This document shows, piece after piece, positions 37,833-46,016 of a DNA stretch of 61,922 nt (within the stretch, counting starts at the first letter, position 1; the number at the start of each line of letters is the position of its first letter). A program made the position numbers and the translations under genes. Where the stretch lies: NCBI GenBank assembly GCA_020353055.1, contig CP070686.1, positions 1,625,705 to 1,687,626 on the forward strand, read 5' to 3'. The notes under the pieces are model-generated. The model searched no databases. It was given only the letters and a program-made list of their open reading frames with translations, and had not been told where the DNA came from. Origin of the DNA: Caldifarciminota bacterium (lineage in GTDB: Bacteria > Hydrothermota > Tepidihabitantia > SM23-42).

Positions 37833-40829
37833 CTAATTCAATAAAATCACTTTGATACTGTTTTCAGTATCTTCTGTGACGAGTTGTACAAAATAGACAC
37901 CACCGGCTACTCTCCTCCCCTTATCATCATTTCCGTTCCAGAACACGGTTTTATCTTTGCCCATCATTTCGATGTTTCGCACAAGTCGGCCTGTCACATC
38001 ATAGATACGGATTGCGGGATCGTGGCTCTGGTTTTCATTTGCAGTCATTGCGGTGTTACACTCTATATGCAGCATCGTGGTGAATGGGTTCGGAAAAACA
38101 CTCAATAGGGGGCCGGTCATACCCGGCATTGTCGTGTTCTCTTCGACACCGGTTGTGATGCCGAAGAAATGCATAATTGAATCGAGCAGTACGGTGCGGG
38201 TTGATGGCGGCGAGGCATCGTTCAGTAAACCGAGTTCAAATGAACTGGCCACTGTACGGTACGTACTCTGGTCATAGGCAACACCACAGTCGTAGCTATT
38301 ATCGCTATCGCGCATTATCAAGAATGCACCCGTGCTTGCCGGGCTTATGTGGTCCATGAAACTGTTCTCACCTCCGTAGCCGAAAGACATGCCTGAAGTG
38401 AAGGTGCTCGATACTCCCACTAAGGGACCCATGTCACCGAAGCCGTCCGCAGTTGCATTAATGCCAAAAAGAGGGCAGAAGTTGTGTCCGCTGCCAAGCG
38501 GGTCATAGTACCATACGTCACCTCCCTCGAGGTACGCGCGACCACCATTCTGCAGGTATTCTGTCAGATTAATTGCTGCTGGACTATTCGAGCTGATCAC
38601 GTAATTGCTGGGATATACACCAAGGCATATCCAGACAGATTGGTATAGATTGAGGTCGGCTGCGAGAATGGAGCCATGATCCCCGCTGTATCCCAGATCA
38701 CCTAATATAGTGTGGATATTCTGGCCGGGCGTTGGTGTCAGATCTGGGTTCCAGATGTAATAGTGAATCGCTCCTATGCACAGTGAGAACTGCAGAGTAT
38801 CACAGTAATAACCTTGAGTAAGAACGAGTTCAAACCCGACCGTGGTGCCGACGGGCGTGGTTTCGGCTGAATAGACGGCAAACGGATCGGCATTGTTCGA
38901 AGCCGTGCTGTCAGGAGGCATGGGTGCATACGTCCCTGTCGAATCGATTATGCTTATGTAAGAAGAGGAACAGCGTAATATCGCACTGACACTGTCAATG
39001 GAAACACTGCCTTCGTTTCTGACCGTGGTGACCACAGTTACTGTTTCACCTGGTTCAAAATTACTATTGCCGTTGCCACCGCTTATTTCGGCAGTCGAAA
39101 AAACGAGATCGGGAGCATACACGGTCTTGCTGAAAAAGGATGTCCAGACCGTGTCGTTGATGTCACGGCAGGCGAGCTCAAAATCAATGACCTGCTGATC
39201 GCGAACATTCTGGGCAACATCGAATTCATAGCCAGCGGCACCGGTGAATGCTGAATCCATAGGTAGAATGGTTCCGAATGTCTTGACCGAATCGGTCACC
39301 GTTGTGTAGCTATCGATCGAACGCAAGGTACCGAATACATCATGCGCCGTACTGTCACCGTAGTTTTTTACCCAGAGCGGTAATATTATTTGCTCGCCGG
39401 GGTTGATCATACCATCGTTATTGCCCCCCAGCGAATCATTGATCTGCGACCTGAGATGAGCGACATAGCTACCAGAGGCAAGTGTGTACATGGTACCCTC
39501 GTAAGGTTGCAGATTCCGTCCGGTTACTGTAATGAAAACAGTGTCGGATACCACCTGCGGATAGATACTGAAATAAACATTACCCGTGGCGTCGGTTGAA
39601 TCCACTGCATATAGCGTTGTATCTGTCTCCGCGCTGATACAAACCAAGGCACGATCTACAGGTAAGGAACTTGAAGCCTGTGTGACATTGACGTTGAAGT
39701 TTGCATTGCCGACGGGTATTATTGACGGATGGTCAACAACGAGCGAGCACGGTGTGTCTGTCCAGATGTTCATTTCGGGGTCGCCGAGTGTTGTGAATCC
39801 ACGATATTCACTTGCGCTACTGTATAATGCATAAACATTTCTTCTGCCACCCTCGCAAGCAGCGCCAAAGGTCCGCTTACCGTCGAGGAATAATGAATTA
39901 AAAAAACCACGGCAGACCGCGCTACGCAGGAACGTGATGAAACCGCCGCCCACGGTCGTGGTTGCAAAAAAACCAGCACCGCCGCGTGGGACAGTCGGTG
40001 TCCCGGTGAGAAGCCACTTCTCGGCAACCGCGGGAGTTGCGCTTGTACTCATGGTGCGACACGTGATTGACAGCACGATCGGCAGTTTAGCGCCATTCGC
40101 CGTCTGATCAGGTATTACATCAAAGGGCATCCACCAATTATTCAAGCCGGACCCCCGGTAGAGGACAAACCCACGGCCATTGTTGACCGCCTGGATAACA
40201 TCATTTGCATTATTGCCCAAACCGGCTGATAGGGTATCGATGGTATTATAGCCGCTAGCCAGCATGTGATTCTTAGCGAGGCGAATATCATTCCAGTAGA
40301 CCGTATCATTGCCAACTGGCGGATAAGAACCATAATCTTCATTGGCGATTAAACACGCATTGGTAAACCACGAATCCTCCTGAAGATAAGGAGTTCTTTC
40401 ATAGAGCAGTATCTTATTCACAACGGTCTGGGCTTCGGTTGCGCTGTGGACGGTCAGGCGTCCGGAAAGAATGTCATTGAACATATCGTTATCTACGTCG
40501 GTGTAGTAGTTATCGGATATCGTGCCTCCGGCATAGGTCATGGGTATGAAATTAGGCGCACCAACTAGCAGCAGGAATTCAGGGGGAACCTGCCACGTAT
40601 TATATGCATCCACGATGTAATTACGAATTGAGTCGGCTGTATGCCCGGTTTCTGAGAGCATGACGGTTTTCGAGGACATTCCTTTCTTGTGCTTCCATTC
40701 GGCCAGTGGTTGGATCGCACTGGCGAATTCATCGTCGGTTATTATCAGATAACGGGCGCCGGGAATTTGACCATAGAGACCGATCGACACCAACAACATG
40801 GAGACAAGGAATCTACAAACTGACTGCAT
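37833..40829 (-). CDS. Secreted C25 (gingipain-like) family protein, paralogue
   Basis: 998 residues; signal peptide MQSVCRFLVSMLLVSIGLYG. Same order as the neighbour: C25 domain (GARYLIITDDEF, TADSIRNYIVDAYNTWQVPP, FLLLVGAPNFIP), CARDB-like domains (NNDGMINPGEQIILPLWVKN; NGNSNFEPGETVTVVT), then a distinct region with a possible second Rossmann-like domain (YIWNPDLTPTPGQNIHTIL, VWICLGVYPSNYVIS, EYLQNGGRAYLEGGDVWYYD), and a FlgD-Ig-like C-terminus (IRIYDVTGRLVRNI). C257 is kept but the GHG histidine is S227 in LYRGSGLNNWW. The Ser codon is TCC here and AGC in the paralogue, so the change is not a shared sequencing error. Probably surface-exposed. Confidence 0.88.
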   Translation of the reverse strand: MQSVCRFLVSMLLVSIGLYGQIPGARYLIITDDEFASAIQPLAEWKHKKGMSSKTVMLSETGHTADSIRNYIVDAYNTWQVPPEFLLLVGAPNFIPMTYAGGTISDNYYTDVDNDMFNDILSGRLTVHSATEAQTVVNKILLYERTPYLQEDSWFTNACLIANEDYGSYPPVGNDTVYWNDIRLAKNHMLASGYNTIDTLSAGLGNNANDVIQAVNNGRGFVLYRGSGLNNWWMPFDVIPDQTANGAKLPIVLSITCRTMSTSATPAVAEKWLLTGTPTVPRGGAGFFATTTVGGGFITFLRSAVCRGFFNSLFLDGKRTFGAACEGGRRNVYALYSSASEYRGFTTLGDPEMNIWTDTPCSLVVDHPSIIPVGNANFNVNVTQASSSLPVDRALVCISAETDTTLYAVDSTDATGNVYFSIYPQVVSDTVFITVTGRNLQPYEGTMYTLASGSYVAHLRSQINDSLGGNNDGMINPGEQIILPLWVKNYGDSTAHDVFGTLRSIDSYTTVTDSVKTFGTILPMDSAFTGAAGYEFDVAQNVRDQQVIDFELACRDINDTVWTSFFSKTVYAPDLVFSTAEISGGNGNSNFEPGETVTVVTTVRNEGSVSIDSVSAILRCSSSYISIIDSTGTYAPMPPDSTASNNADPFAVYSAETTPVGTTVGFELVLTQGYYCDTLQFSLCIGAIHYYIWNPDLTPTPGQNIHTILGDLGYSGDHGSILAADLNLYQSVWICLGVYPSNYVISSNSPAAINLTEYLQNGGRAYLEGGDVWYYDPLGSGHNFCPLFGINATADGFGDMGPLVGVSSTFTSGMSFGYGGENSFMDHISPASTGAFLIMRDSDNSYDCGVAYDQSTYRTVASSFELGLLNDASPPSTRTVLLDSIMHFFGITTGVEENTTMPGMTGPLLSVFPNPFTTMLHIECNTAMTANENQSHDPAIRIYDVTGRLVRNIEMMGKDKTVFWNGNDDKGRRVAGGVYFVQLVTEDTENSIKVILLN

Positions 40830-40835
40830 TCCCTC

Positions 40836-40863
40836 AGTATATTTCCACGAGCCAGCTTGTCAA
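40836..40863 (-). promoter_or_regulatory. Predicted promoter of second C25-like gene (leaderless type)
   Basis: TTGACA (40863-40858), 16-bp spacer, TATACT (40841-40836), then 6 nt (GAGGGA) to ATG 40829. GAGGGA could weakly act as a ribosome binding site only if the transcript began upstream of the expected position. Confidence 0.65.
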
Positions 40864-40867
40864 GTAT

Positions 40868-40902
40868 TGTCAATTGACAGCAAGGCAAGCATTATATATA
40901 AT
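40868..40902 (+). promoter_or_regulatory. Predicted promoter of glycosyltransferase gene, with palindromic -35
   Basis: TTGACA (40874-40879), 17-bp spacer, TATAAT (40897-40902), 6 nt to ATG 40909: leaderless type. The -35 is half of a perfect 12-bp palindrome TGTCAATTGACA (40868-40879), placed 4 bp from the -35 of the divergent C25 promoter. Confidence 0.7.
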
Positions 40903-40908
40903 TCACCG

Positions 40909-42438
40909 ATGCGCTCGAATATGGGAGAAGAGCAGGCGCGATCGCGTAGAAATCTATTCATCCTGATCGTTCTTTGCGTATATTTGCTCTTATCTTTATT
41001 TATGTTTGACCCCAAACCTTTCACCGGTGGGGACAACGCGGTTTATGTGCTTCTCGCCGAATCGATAGCGCAAGGTAAAGGGTATAAAGACCTTTACTTG
41101 CCTGATGAACAACCCCATAGTCAGTATCCATTTGGCTTTCCCCTTCTGCTTACGCCATTTGTGCTGATTTTCGGCATCAACATACCGCTCCTGAAGTTCG
41201 TGGTGCTCTTGAGCGGGCTGGGTGCGCTATATTTCATGACAAAGATCTGCGAAACATTGTTCAAGGGTAAAATCTATTTTTTGATCGCATTATATACATC
41301 GATTCCCATAATGATCACGTTTAATCACTGGATACTGACCGAAATGCCCTTCATTTGTCTTTCACTGGCTTCGATATATCTGTTGATTAAAGCCGAGACC
41401 GGTAAACAATATTTCTACTATCTCGCTTTCCTGTGCAGCATTTATGCGGTTTTCATCAGAACGGCAGGTATTGCACTCATTGTCGGGATTATTGTATGGC
41501 TTCTGCTGCACAAACGCTATAAGCAAATGGTCATTATTATCATTCTATTCCTGCTCGTCTTCATACCGTGGCAGATGAGAAATGCCGGTATCGAGAGGGG
41601 TGGTGGATATGTTGAACAGCTCCTGGCAAGGAACCCCTACCAAATGGAGTTGGGTAGAATAAATATTCTGGATTTCATGCGAAGAATAGCGGACAATTTT
41701 CTATATTACGCGTTCAGGGTATTGCCTTCGATACTGCTGCCAGTTTTGCAGTCAGAGGTTCTTCTCACCATAGTTGGTGCAATTTTGACGATATTGACGT
41801 TTATCGGTTTCATCACGAGGATCAATCGCCGTTCAGTTTTTGAAACGTATTTTGTTTTCGCGATAATGGTACTTCTGGCATGGCCTTACGTATGGGCTTC
41901 GGATCGTTTTCTGCTGCCGGTTTTGCCTATTTTTGTCATCTATATATACAGTGGCGTATTATGGATAAGAGACAAAACGAATTTCCGTCACCTTGTTCCG
42001 GCCTTTGCTGGTGTCATCATTGCCTTGAACATTATCGTGATAGTACCCCTGGTGCGACAGACGCTTGAGTATAATGCTGCTTACCTGAAAGGAGACCGAT
42101 ATGCCGGATATGGCCTCGATTGGCGTAGGTATTTCGAGATAGTCGAGTGGACACGTAAATATATCCCGTATGGTAATGTGATAATGGCGCGAAAACCTGA
42201 ATTTGTATATCTCCTGTCACGTCATAAGTCAATAATCTACCCGTTCACCACGGATCATGCGCCAATTCGCGATGCAATAGAGAAATGTGATTATATCATA
42301 CTCGATAATTTCTTCTGGACGGCGACGAGTGCTTTTTATCTCTTTCCGGTAATAGAGGAGACACCGGAGAAGTACACGATACTCAAGAAGACGGGAAGCC
42401 CTGAATTCTATCTCTTGAAAATAGAGAGTGATTCATAG
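40909..42438 (+). CDS. Integral membrane glycosyltransferase (ArnT/PMT, GT39/GT83-like)
   Basis: 509 residues from ATG 40909, placed 6 nt after a consensus -10. Upstream ATG 40798 would run through the divergent promoters and is rejected. At least ten transmembrane segments (LFILIVLCVYLLLSLFMF, FPLLLTPFVLIFGI, VVLLSGLGALYFMT and others). The first periplasmic loop holds FTGGDNAVYVLLAESIAQG with the acidic residue typical of GT-C enzymes and YPFGFPLL; a second acidic loop motif is ILTEMPF. GT-C enzymes use polyprenyl-phosphate sugars to glycosylate lipid A, proteins or polymers. The acceptor here is unknown; it could glycosylate surface proteins such as the divergent C25 pair. Confidence 0.88.
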   Translation: MRSNMGEEQARSRRNLFILIVLCVYLLLSLFMFDPKPFTGGDNAVYVLLAESIAQGKGYKDLYLPDEQPHSQYPFGFPLLLTPFVLIFGINIPLLKFVVLLSGLGALYFMTKICETLFKGKIYFLIALYTSIPIMITFNHWILTEMPFICLSLASIYLLIKAETGKQYFYYLAFLCSIYAVFIRTAGIALIVGIIVWLLLHKRYKQMVIIIILFLLVFIPWQMRNAGIERGGGYVEQLLARNPYQMELGRINILDFMRRIADNFLYYAFRVLPSILLPVLQSEVLLTIVGAILTILTFIGFITRINRRSVFETYFVFAIMVLLAWPYVWASDRFLLPVLPIFVIYIYSGVLWIRDKTNFRHLVPAFAGVIIALNIIVIVPLVRQTLEYNAAYLKGDRYAGYGLDWRRYFEIVEWTRKYIPYGNVIMARKPEFVYLLSRHKSIIYPFTTDHAPIRDAIEKCDYIILDNFFWTATSAFYLFPVIEETPEKYTILKKTGSPEFYLLKIESDS

Positions 42439-42439
42439 G

Positions 42440-42468
42440 TTGACATTCCCGCAGTTCTCGATTATCAT
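42440..42468 (+). promoter_or_regulatory. Predicted promoter of the ATPase/helicase cassette
   Basis: TTGACA (42440-42445), 17-bp spacer, TATCAT (42463-42468), starting 1 nt after the glycosyltransferase stop. Start near 42475 leaves about 48 nt of leader with GGAAGGA before ATG 42523. It marks the cassette as an independent transcription unit. Confidence 0.6.
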
Positions 42469-42522
42469 TGAAGATGCAACAGAAATCCAAGATGCTGTGA
42501 GATATTTGTGTTGGAAGGAAGA

Positions 42523-43368
42523 ATGGACGATAATCTGATCCAATCGCTCAAAACGCTAGCAAGAAGCACTGCCAGATTGGCCACGATGATGCGTGACTAC
42601 TCGAAGTTGAAAGATGATGTTGTAGAGAACGCTTATTTAATGGAGAAGAAGGTTACTGCAATCGCTGTTCTCGTTGATAATCTGCTGTCTTCCGAGTTGA
42701 AAGGTTCAATTTCTAAATGGTTGGACAGTGAGAGAAAAGAGGTCGATCGCGCAAAGGATGAATTCAAATTCCAGTTTGGCAGCCGTTTAAAGGATTTGCT
42801 CAAAAGTGATGGTCTACAAGTACGCGGCCAGTATCCGCTTCTGAGATTCGGTATCTATACACTGAAATTGAATTTCGAACTCGGTGAAGCGACGCTGTTT
42901 TTTGGTCCAGAGGTTGAAAAAATTAAGTCGAAGATACCCCTTCAACCCGGGACCATTCATGATATCGTTGTGAAGTCGGAACGCGATTTGAAGGTCGATA
43001 GGTCGGAATTGGAAAGCCTGGGCCGTGATCTGCGCACCGCATATGAGCGCTGCCTGAAGCGTGACGGCAGCGCGTACGGGGGGAAAGTGCTTATTACAGA
43101 CGTGCTTAAGGAATACGTGTTCATGAAACAGCCGAAAAAATTCACCGTCGATGCACGCCGTGAGAATTTTCGTGAGTACCCGAGAGCGAAGCTGAGCCTC
43201 ATGCTGTTTCGGTTGAGGAACATTGGAGTCGTTGCCCACGGTATGCACCTGCATGTTGCAACATTCGATGCAACCGTAGATAGGGCGAAAACTATCTGGG
43301 TGCCTGACAATGATGAAGGTGCCGGAACATACTACGAATACGTTTCGTTCGAGCATCCCCAGGATTAG
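42523..43368 (+). CDS. Novel protein, first gene of ATPase/helicase cassette
   Basis: 281 residues from ATG 42523 (GGAAGGA just upstream); GTG 42508 would add five residues. I do not recognise a family. Residues about 5-75 are helical and probably coiled coil (LARSTARLATMMRDYSKLKD; NAYLMEKKVTAIAVLVDNLL). About 95-140 is a beta-type segment (YPLLRFGIYTLKLNFELG, EATLFFGPEVEKIK), then a helical part (SELESLGRDLRTAYERCLKR) and a C-terminal stretch with FREYPRAKLSLMLFRLRNIG and HGMHLHVATFDATVDRAKTIW. No nuclease, TerB-like or methyltransferase motif is evident. Position at the head of the operon suggests a sensor or substrate-binding subunit for the two ATPases. Confidence 0.75.
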   Translation: MDDNLIQSLKTLARSTARLATMMRDYSKLKDDVVENAYLMEKKVTAIAVLVDNLLSSELKGSISKWLDSERKEVDRAKDEFKFQFGSRLKDLLKSDGLQVRGQYPLLRFGIYTLKLNFELGEATLFFGPEVEKIKSKIPLQPGTIHDIVVKSERDLKVDRSELESLGRDLRTAYERCLKRDGSAYGGKVLITDVLKEYVFMKQPKKFTVDARRENFREYPRAKLSLMLFRLRNIGVVAHGMHLHVATFDATVDRAKTIWVPDNDEGAGTYYEYVSFEHPQD

Positions 43369-43395
43369 TTGTTTCTTGAGAGGCATGTCTAAAGA

Positions 43396-44652
43396 GTGCA
43401 AGATATAAATTTGAATCCCAATCTGGCAAAAGCGGTTATTCATAAACTTGGCAGTTTCGGGACACCGCCTGAATTTGGCATTGAGTATTTCAGCGTTGGT
43501 GTCGAGAATTATCTGAAAGTGATCGAAGACGAATACCTCAAGGGTATTCTTAAATTCAATCTTTCATCATTCAAATTGATTACTGGTAACTATGGTGGAG
43601 GCAAGACACACTTTTTGTATCTTGTCCGCAACGTTGGCTGGCGGAATAACTACGTAACGAGTTATGTCACATTGAGCCCGACCGAATGTCCTTTTGACCG
43701 TTTGGAATTGGTGTATAAACAAGTTGTATTGAATCTCAGGATACCGGTGAATGATGATCTCTGGAAAGAACCGTGGAATCTCGGCGTCGATGTACTTTTG
43801 AAGAATTGGATTAAGTCGGCGGAGGGAAACGTTCTTTCTCAGATAAGGAATCTTGAGAGTTCCAGCTTCACCAATGCGATAAAGGCGGCGGTCACTAATC
43901 TGCTGAGTGATGATGAGGAAGGATTTCAGGAAGTTATTCAATGGTTGAAGGGGGATGACTTACCGCGTGAATTGAAACTCCGTTACCGGATATCCGAACG
44001 TATCGACCGTAGTAATGCGTTCAGGATGTTGCGCAGCCTGGTGCAGTTCGTGAGTTCTATCGGTTATTCTGGTTTGTTGCTGCTTTTTGATGAAGCAGAA
44101 AGAGGAATGAGTATTTCGTCAGCACGTGACAAACGCCGCGCATTGGATAATCTGAGGCAACTCGTCGATGAGTGCGGTAATGCCCGTCTTCCTGGGGCGA
44201 TGTTCTTCTATGCGATCCCCGACGAGAATCTTCTGCTTGAAGGAAGCGGGGGGGTGTATGAAGCTCTGAAACAAAGGCTGCGCTCAAGTTTCACCAGGAT
44301 AAATCCAATGGGAGTTAAGATTAATTTGGAAGACATAGGAGTCAGCGCGCGCGATTTTCTGGGCGAGTTGGGTGCGAAACTCGCGACGGTATTCGAAATT
44401 GCGTATGATTTTCAACTCGACCAAGAGGTCCGTGATGAATCCTTGAAGAATATGATCGAGACAGCACTCGAGTTCCAGACACTCGATGTCAGCTACCGGA
44501 GGATATTTGTGATCGGTGTCGTGGAGATATTTCATCGGCTAAAAGAAAAGGCGGCGGTCATTGGTAAAGAAGAGGCACGGGAGATATTTCGCTCGAAAGT
44601 CAGGATGCTTGCTGATAGCGAGAAGGCGGAGGTCGAGGGCGAGGAGTTCTGA
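43396..44652 (+). CDS. P-loop ATPase of BrxD/DUF2791 type (ATPase 1)
   Basis: 418 residues from GTG 43396, 27 nt after the previous gene. Walker A is G64-NYGGGKTH-F, the Tyr/Gly form typical of DUF2791 (BREX BrxD) ATPases; Walker B is LLLLFDEAE (227-235), and a possible sensor segment AMFFYAIPDENLL follows. The N-terminal part (FGIEYFSVGVENYLKVIEDE) and STFTRINPMGVKINLED-like tail fit the family, in which the ATPase module recruits or loads partner DNA-processing enzymes. A C-terminal helical part (VSYRRIFVIGVVEIFHRLKE) may be a winged-helix-like unit. It is paralogous in outline to the next ATPase, but only Walker regions are clearly alike. Confidence 0.85.
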   Translation: MQDINLNPNLAKAVIHKLGSFGTPPEFGIEYFSVGVENYLKVIEDEYLKGILKFNLSSFKLITGNYGGGKTHFLYLVRNVGWRNNYVTSYVTLSPTECPFDRLELVYKQVVLNLRIPVNDDLWKEPWNLGVDVLLKNWIKSAEGNVLSQIRNLESSSFTNAIKAAVTNLLSDDEEGFQEVIQWLKGDDLPRELKLRYRISERIDRSNAFRMLRSLVQFVSSIGYSGLLLLFDEAERGMSISSARDKRRALDNLRQLVDECGNARLPGAMFFYAIPDENLLLEGSGGVYEALKQRLRSSFTRINPMGVKINLEDIGVSARDFLGELGAKLATVFEIAYDFQLDQEVRDESLKNMIETALEFQTLDVSYRRIFVIGVVEIFHRLKEKAAVIGKEEAREIFRSKVRMLADSEKAEVEGEEF

Positions 44653-44699
44653 TAACTCCTGTGTAAAGACCGATAAGCTTTGTTTTATCCAAACGTGCC

Positions 44700-45989
44700 A
44701 TGAATAATAAGAACGACGTAGTTGCCCATCCAATATTCGGTGAAGGCGTAGTTGAGGCATCACGTTGGGATGGTGCGGAATTACGAGTCAGATTCCGCAG
44801 CGGCCTGGAGCTGTGGCTGCCCGCTAAATGGTTCAAGCCGATCACGATTAAACATATCAAGCTTGACCAGATTTCGTCGAAGCGTCTACTGGAAGCATTC
44901 CGGCTTGGTATCGTCCCGCATCAGGATATCGAATATTTCACTTTTGGCCGCGGTTATGAACTATCCGAACTTGAACAAGGTTTGAAAGATCTTGAAGAAG
45001 GTTCGGGTAATGTCTACCTGGTTGAAGGTGGTTATGGTTCAGGCAAAACACATCTTCTCGAATACATGCATCATCTGTGTCTCAAATACGGATTTGTGAC
45101 TACGTACTGCGAATTGAGCGTTCAAGAAACGCCGATGTATCGTCCGAAGCGAGTCTACCGGGAATTGGTGCACAACCTCAGATATATCAGGGAGGGTTCT
45201 GAATACAGATTCCGTGATCTGTTGAGAGCGGTGGCGCAAATAAAGATAGATGATCATTGTTTTCTTACTCCGGTACTTAGATACGTTAAAAACCTCGAGG
45301 ATGATACGTTAAAAAATGAGGTGTTCTGGCAGTTGATAGAAGGAGAATCAACGAAGGATTACGCAATAGATCCATTGTCACCGTTCAGAGTGCGAGGCGG
45401 GCATAAGATACCGGCTTTGTACGACTATTCCACTGCTACTGACTATTACACGTACATAATCAGCGGCTTGAGCTACCTGGCAAACAAAGCTGGCTTAGGA
45501 GGTCTGGTAATAATCCTCGACGAGGTCGAGACGATAACTCATATCTGGAATTATACGGAGTACAGCCGGGGATTGAATTTTCTGGAGGGGTTGATCCATG
45601 CAGCTCTTGATAATGATGATCTCAAGTATCTTGACAAGCGGTTATTACATAATCGCGTGCGACCGACCCCCTACATCTACCGGGATCCTCATATTCTGTT
45701 GATCCTTGCATCCACGCCGGTCCACGGGCTGCGTGGTTTCAGTAGTGTTCGCGAGTTGATTGAGAGAAAGGTCGTATTGCGTAGATTCAGTAAGGCAGAG
45801 CTGGAATTAATATACAATAACCTCTATGATGTGTACATTTGTGCCTATCCTTCGTTTTCTATTGTGATATCACAGCGGGAGAACATATTCAACGCGGCTT
45901 TAAAAAGGAGCTACGGTGAGTTACGGGAGTTCATTAAATTCTCGGTCGAGGCTTTCGACTGGTTCAGGTTCAGCAAACCCATTAGATAA
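44700..45989 (+). CDS. P-loop ATPase of BrxD/DUF2791 type with N-terminal tudor-like domain (ATPase 2)
   Basis: 429 residues. Residues about 5-45 (DVVAHPIFGEGVVEASRWDG, RVRFRSGLELWLP) resemble the small UvrD/PcrA C-terminal tudor-like (SH3) domain, which in those helicases contacts RNA polymerase or protein partners. The ATPase core follows with FRLGIVPHQDIEYFTFGRG, Walker A G110-GYGSGKTH-L and Walker B LVIILDEVE (269-277, D274 E275). The region DPHILLILASTPVHG is a likely sensor I. The start has no obvious ribosome binding site. An ATPase pair plus a helicase suggests a heteromeric motor; the fused tudor-like domain is unusual for this ATPase family, to my knowledge. Confidence 0.85.
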   Translation: MNNKNDVVAHPIFGEGVVEASRWDGAELRVRFRSGLELWLPAKWFKPITIKHIKLDQISSKRLLEAFRLGIVPHQDIEYFTFGRGYELSELEQGLKDLEEGSGNVYLVEGGYGSGKTHLLEYMHHLCLKYGFVTTYCELSVQETPMYRPKRVYRELVHNLRYIREGSEYRFRDLLRAVAQIKIDDHCFLTPVLRYVKNLEDDTLKNEVFWQLIEGESTKDYAIDPLSPFRVRGGHKIPALYDYSTATDYYTYIISGLSYLANKAGLGGLVIILDEVETITHIWNYTEYSRGLNFLEGLIHAALDNDDLKYLDKRLLHNRVRPTPYIYRDPHILLILASTPVHGLRGFSSVRELIERKVVLRRFSKAELELIYNNLYDVYICAYPSFSIVISQRENIFNAALKRSYGELREFIKFSVEAFDWFRFSKPIR

Positions 45990-46016
45990 TCGCTACTCAT
46001 TTCCTGATAGCTTCCC

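Noticed and set aside
40798-40908. 37-residue N-terminal extension of the membrane glycosyltransferase
   Set aside because: It would translate through the divergent promoters and the 5' end of the C25 gene; ATG 40909 sits 6 nt behind a consensus -10.
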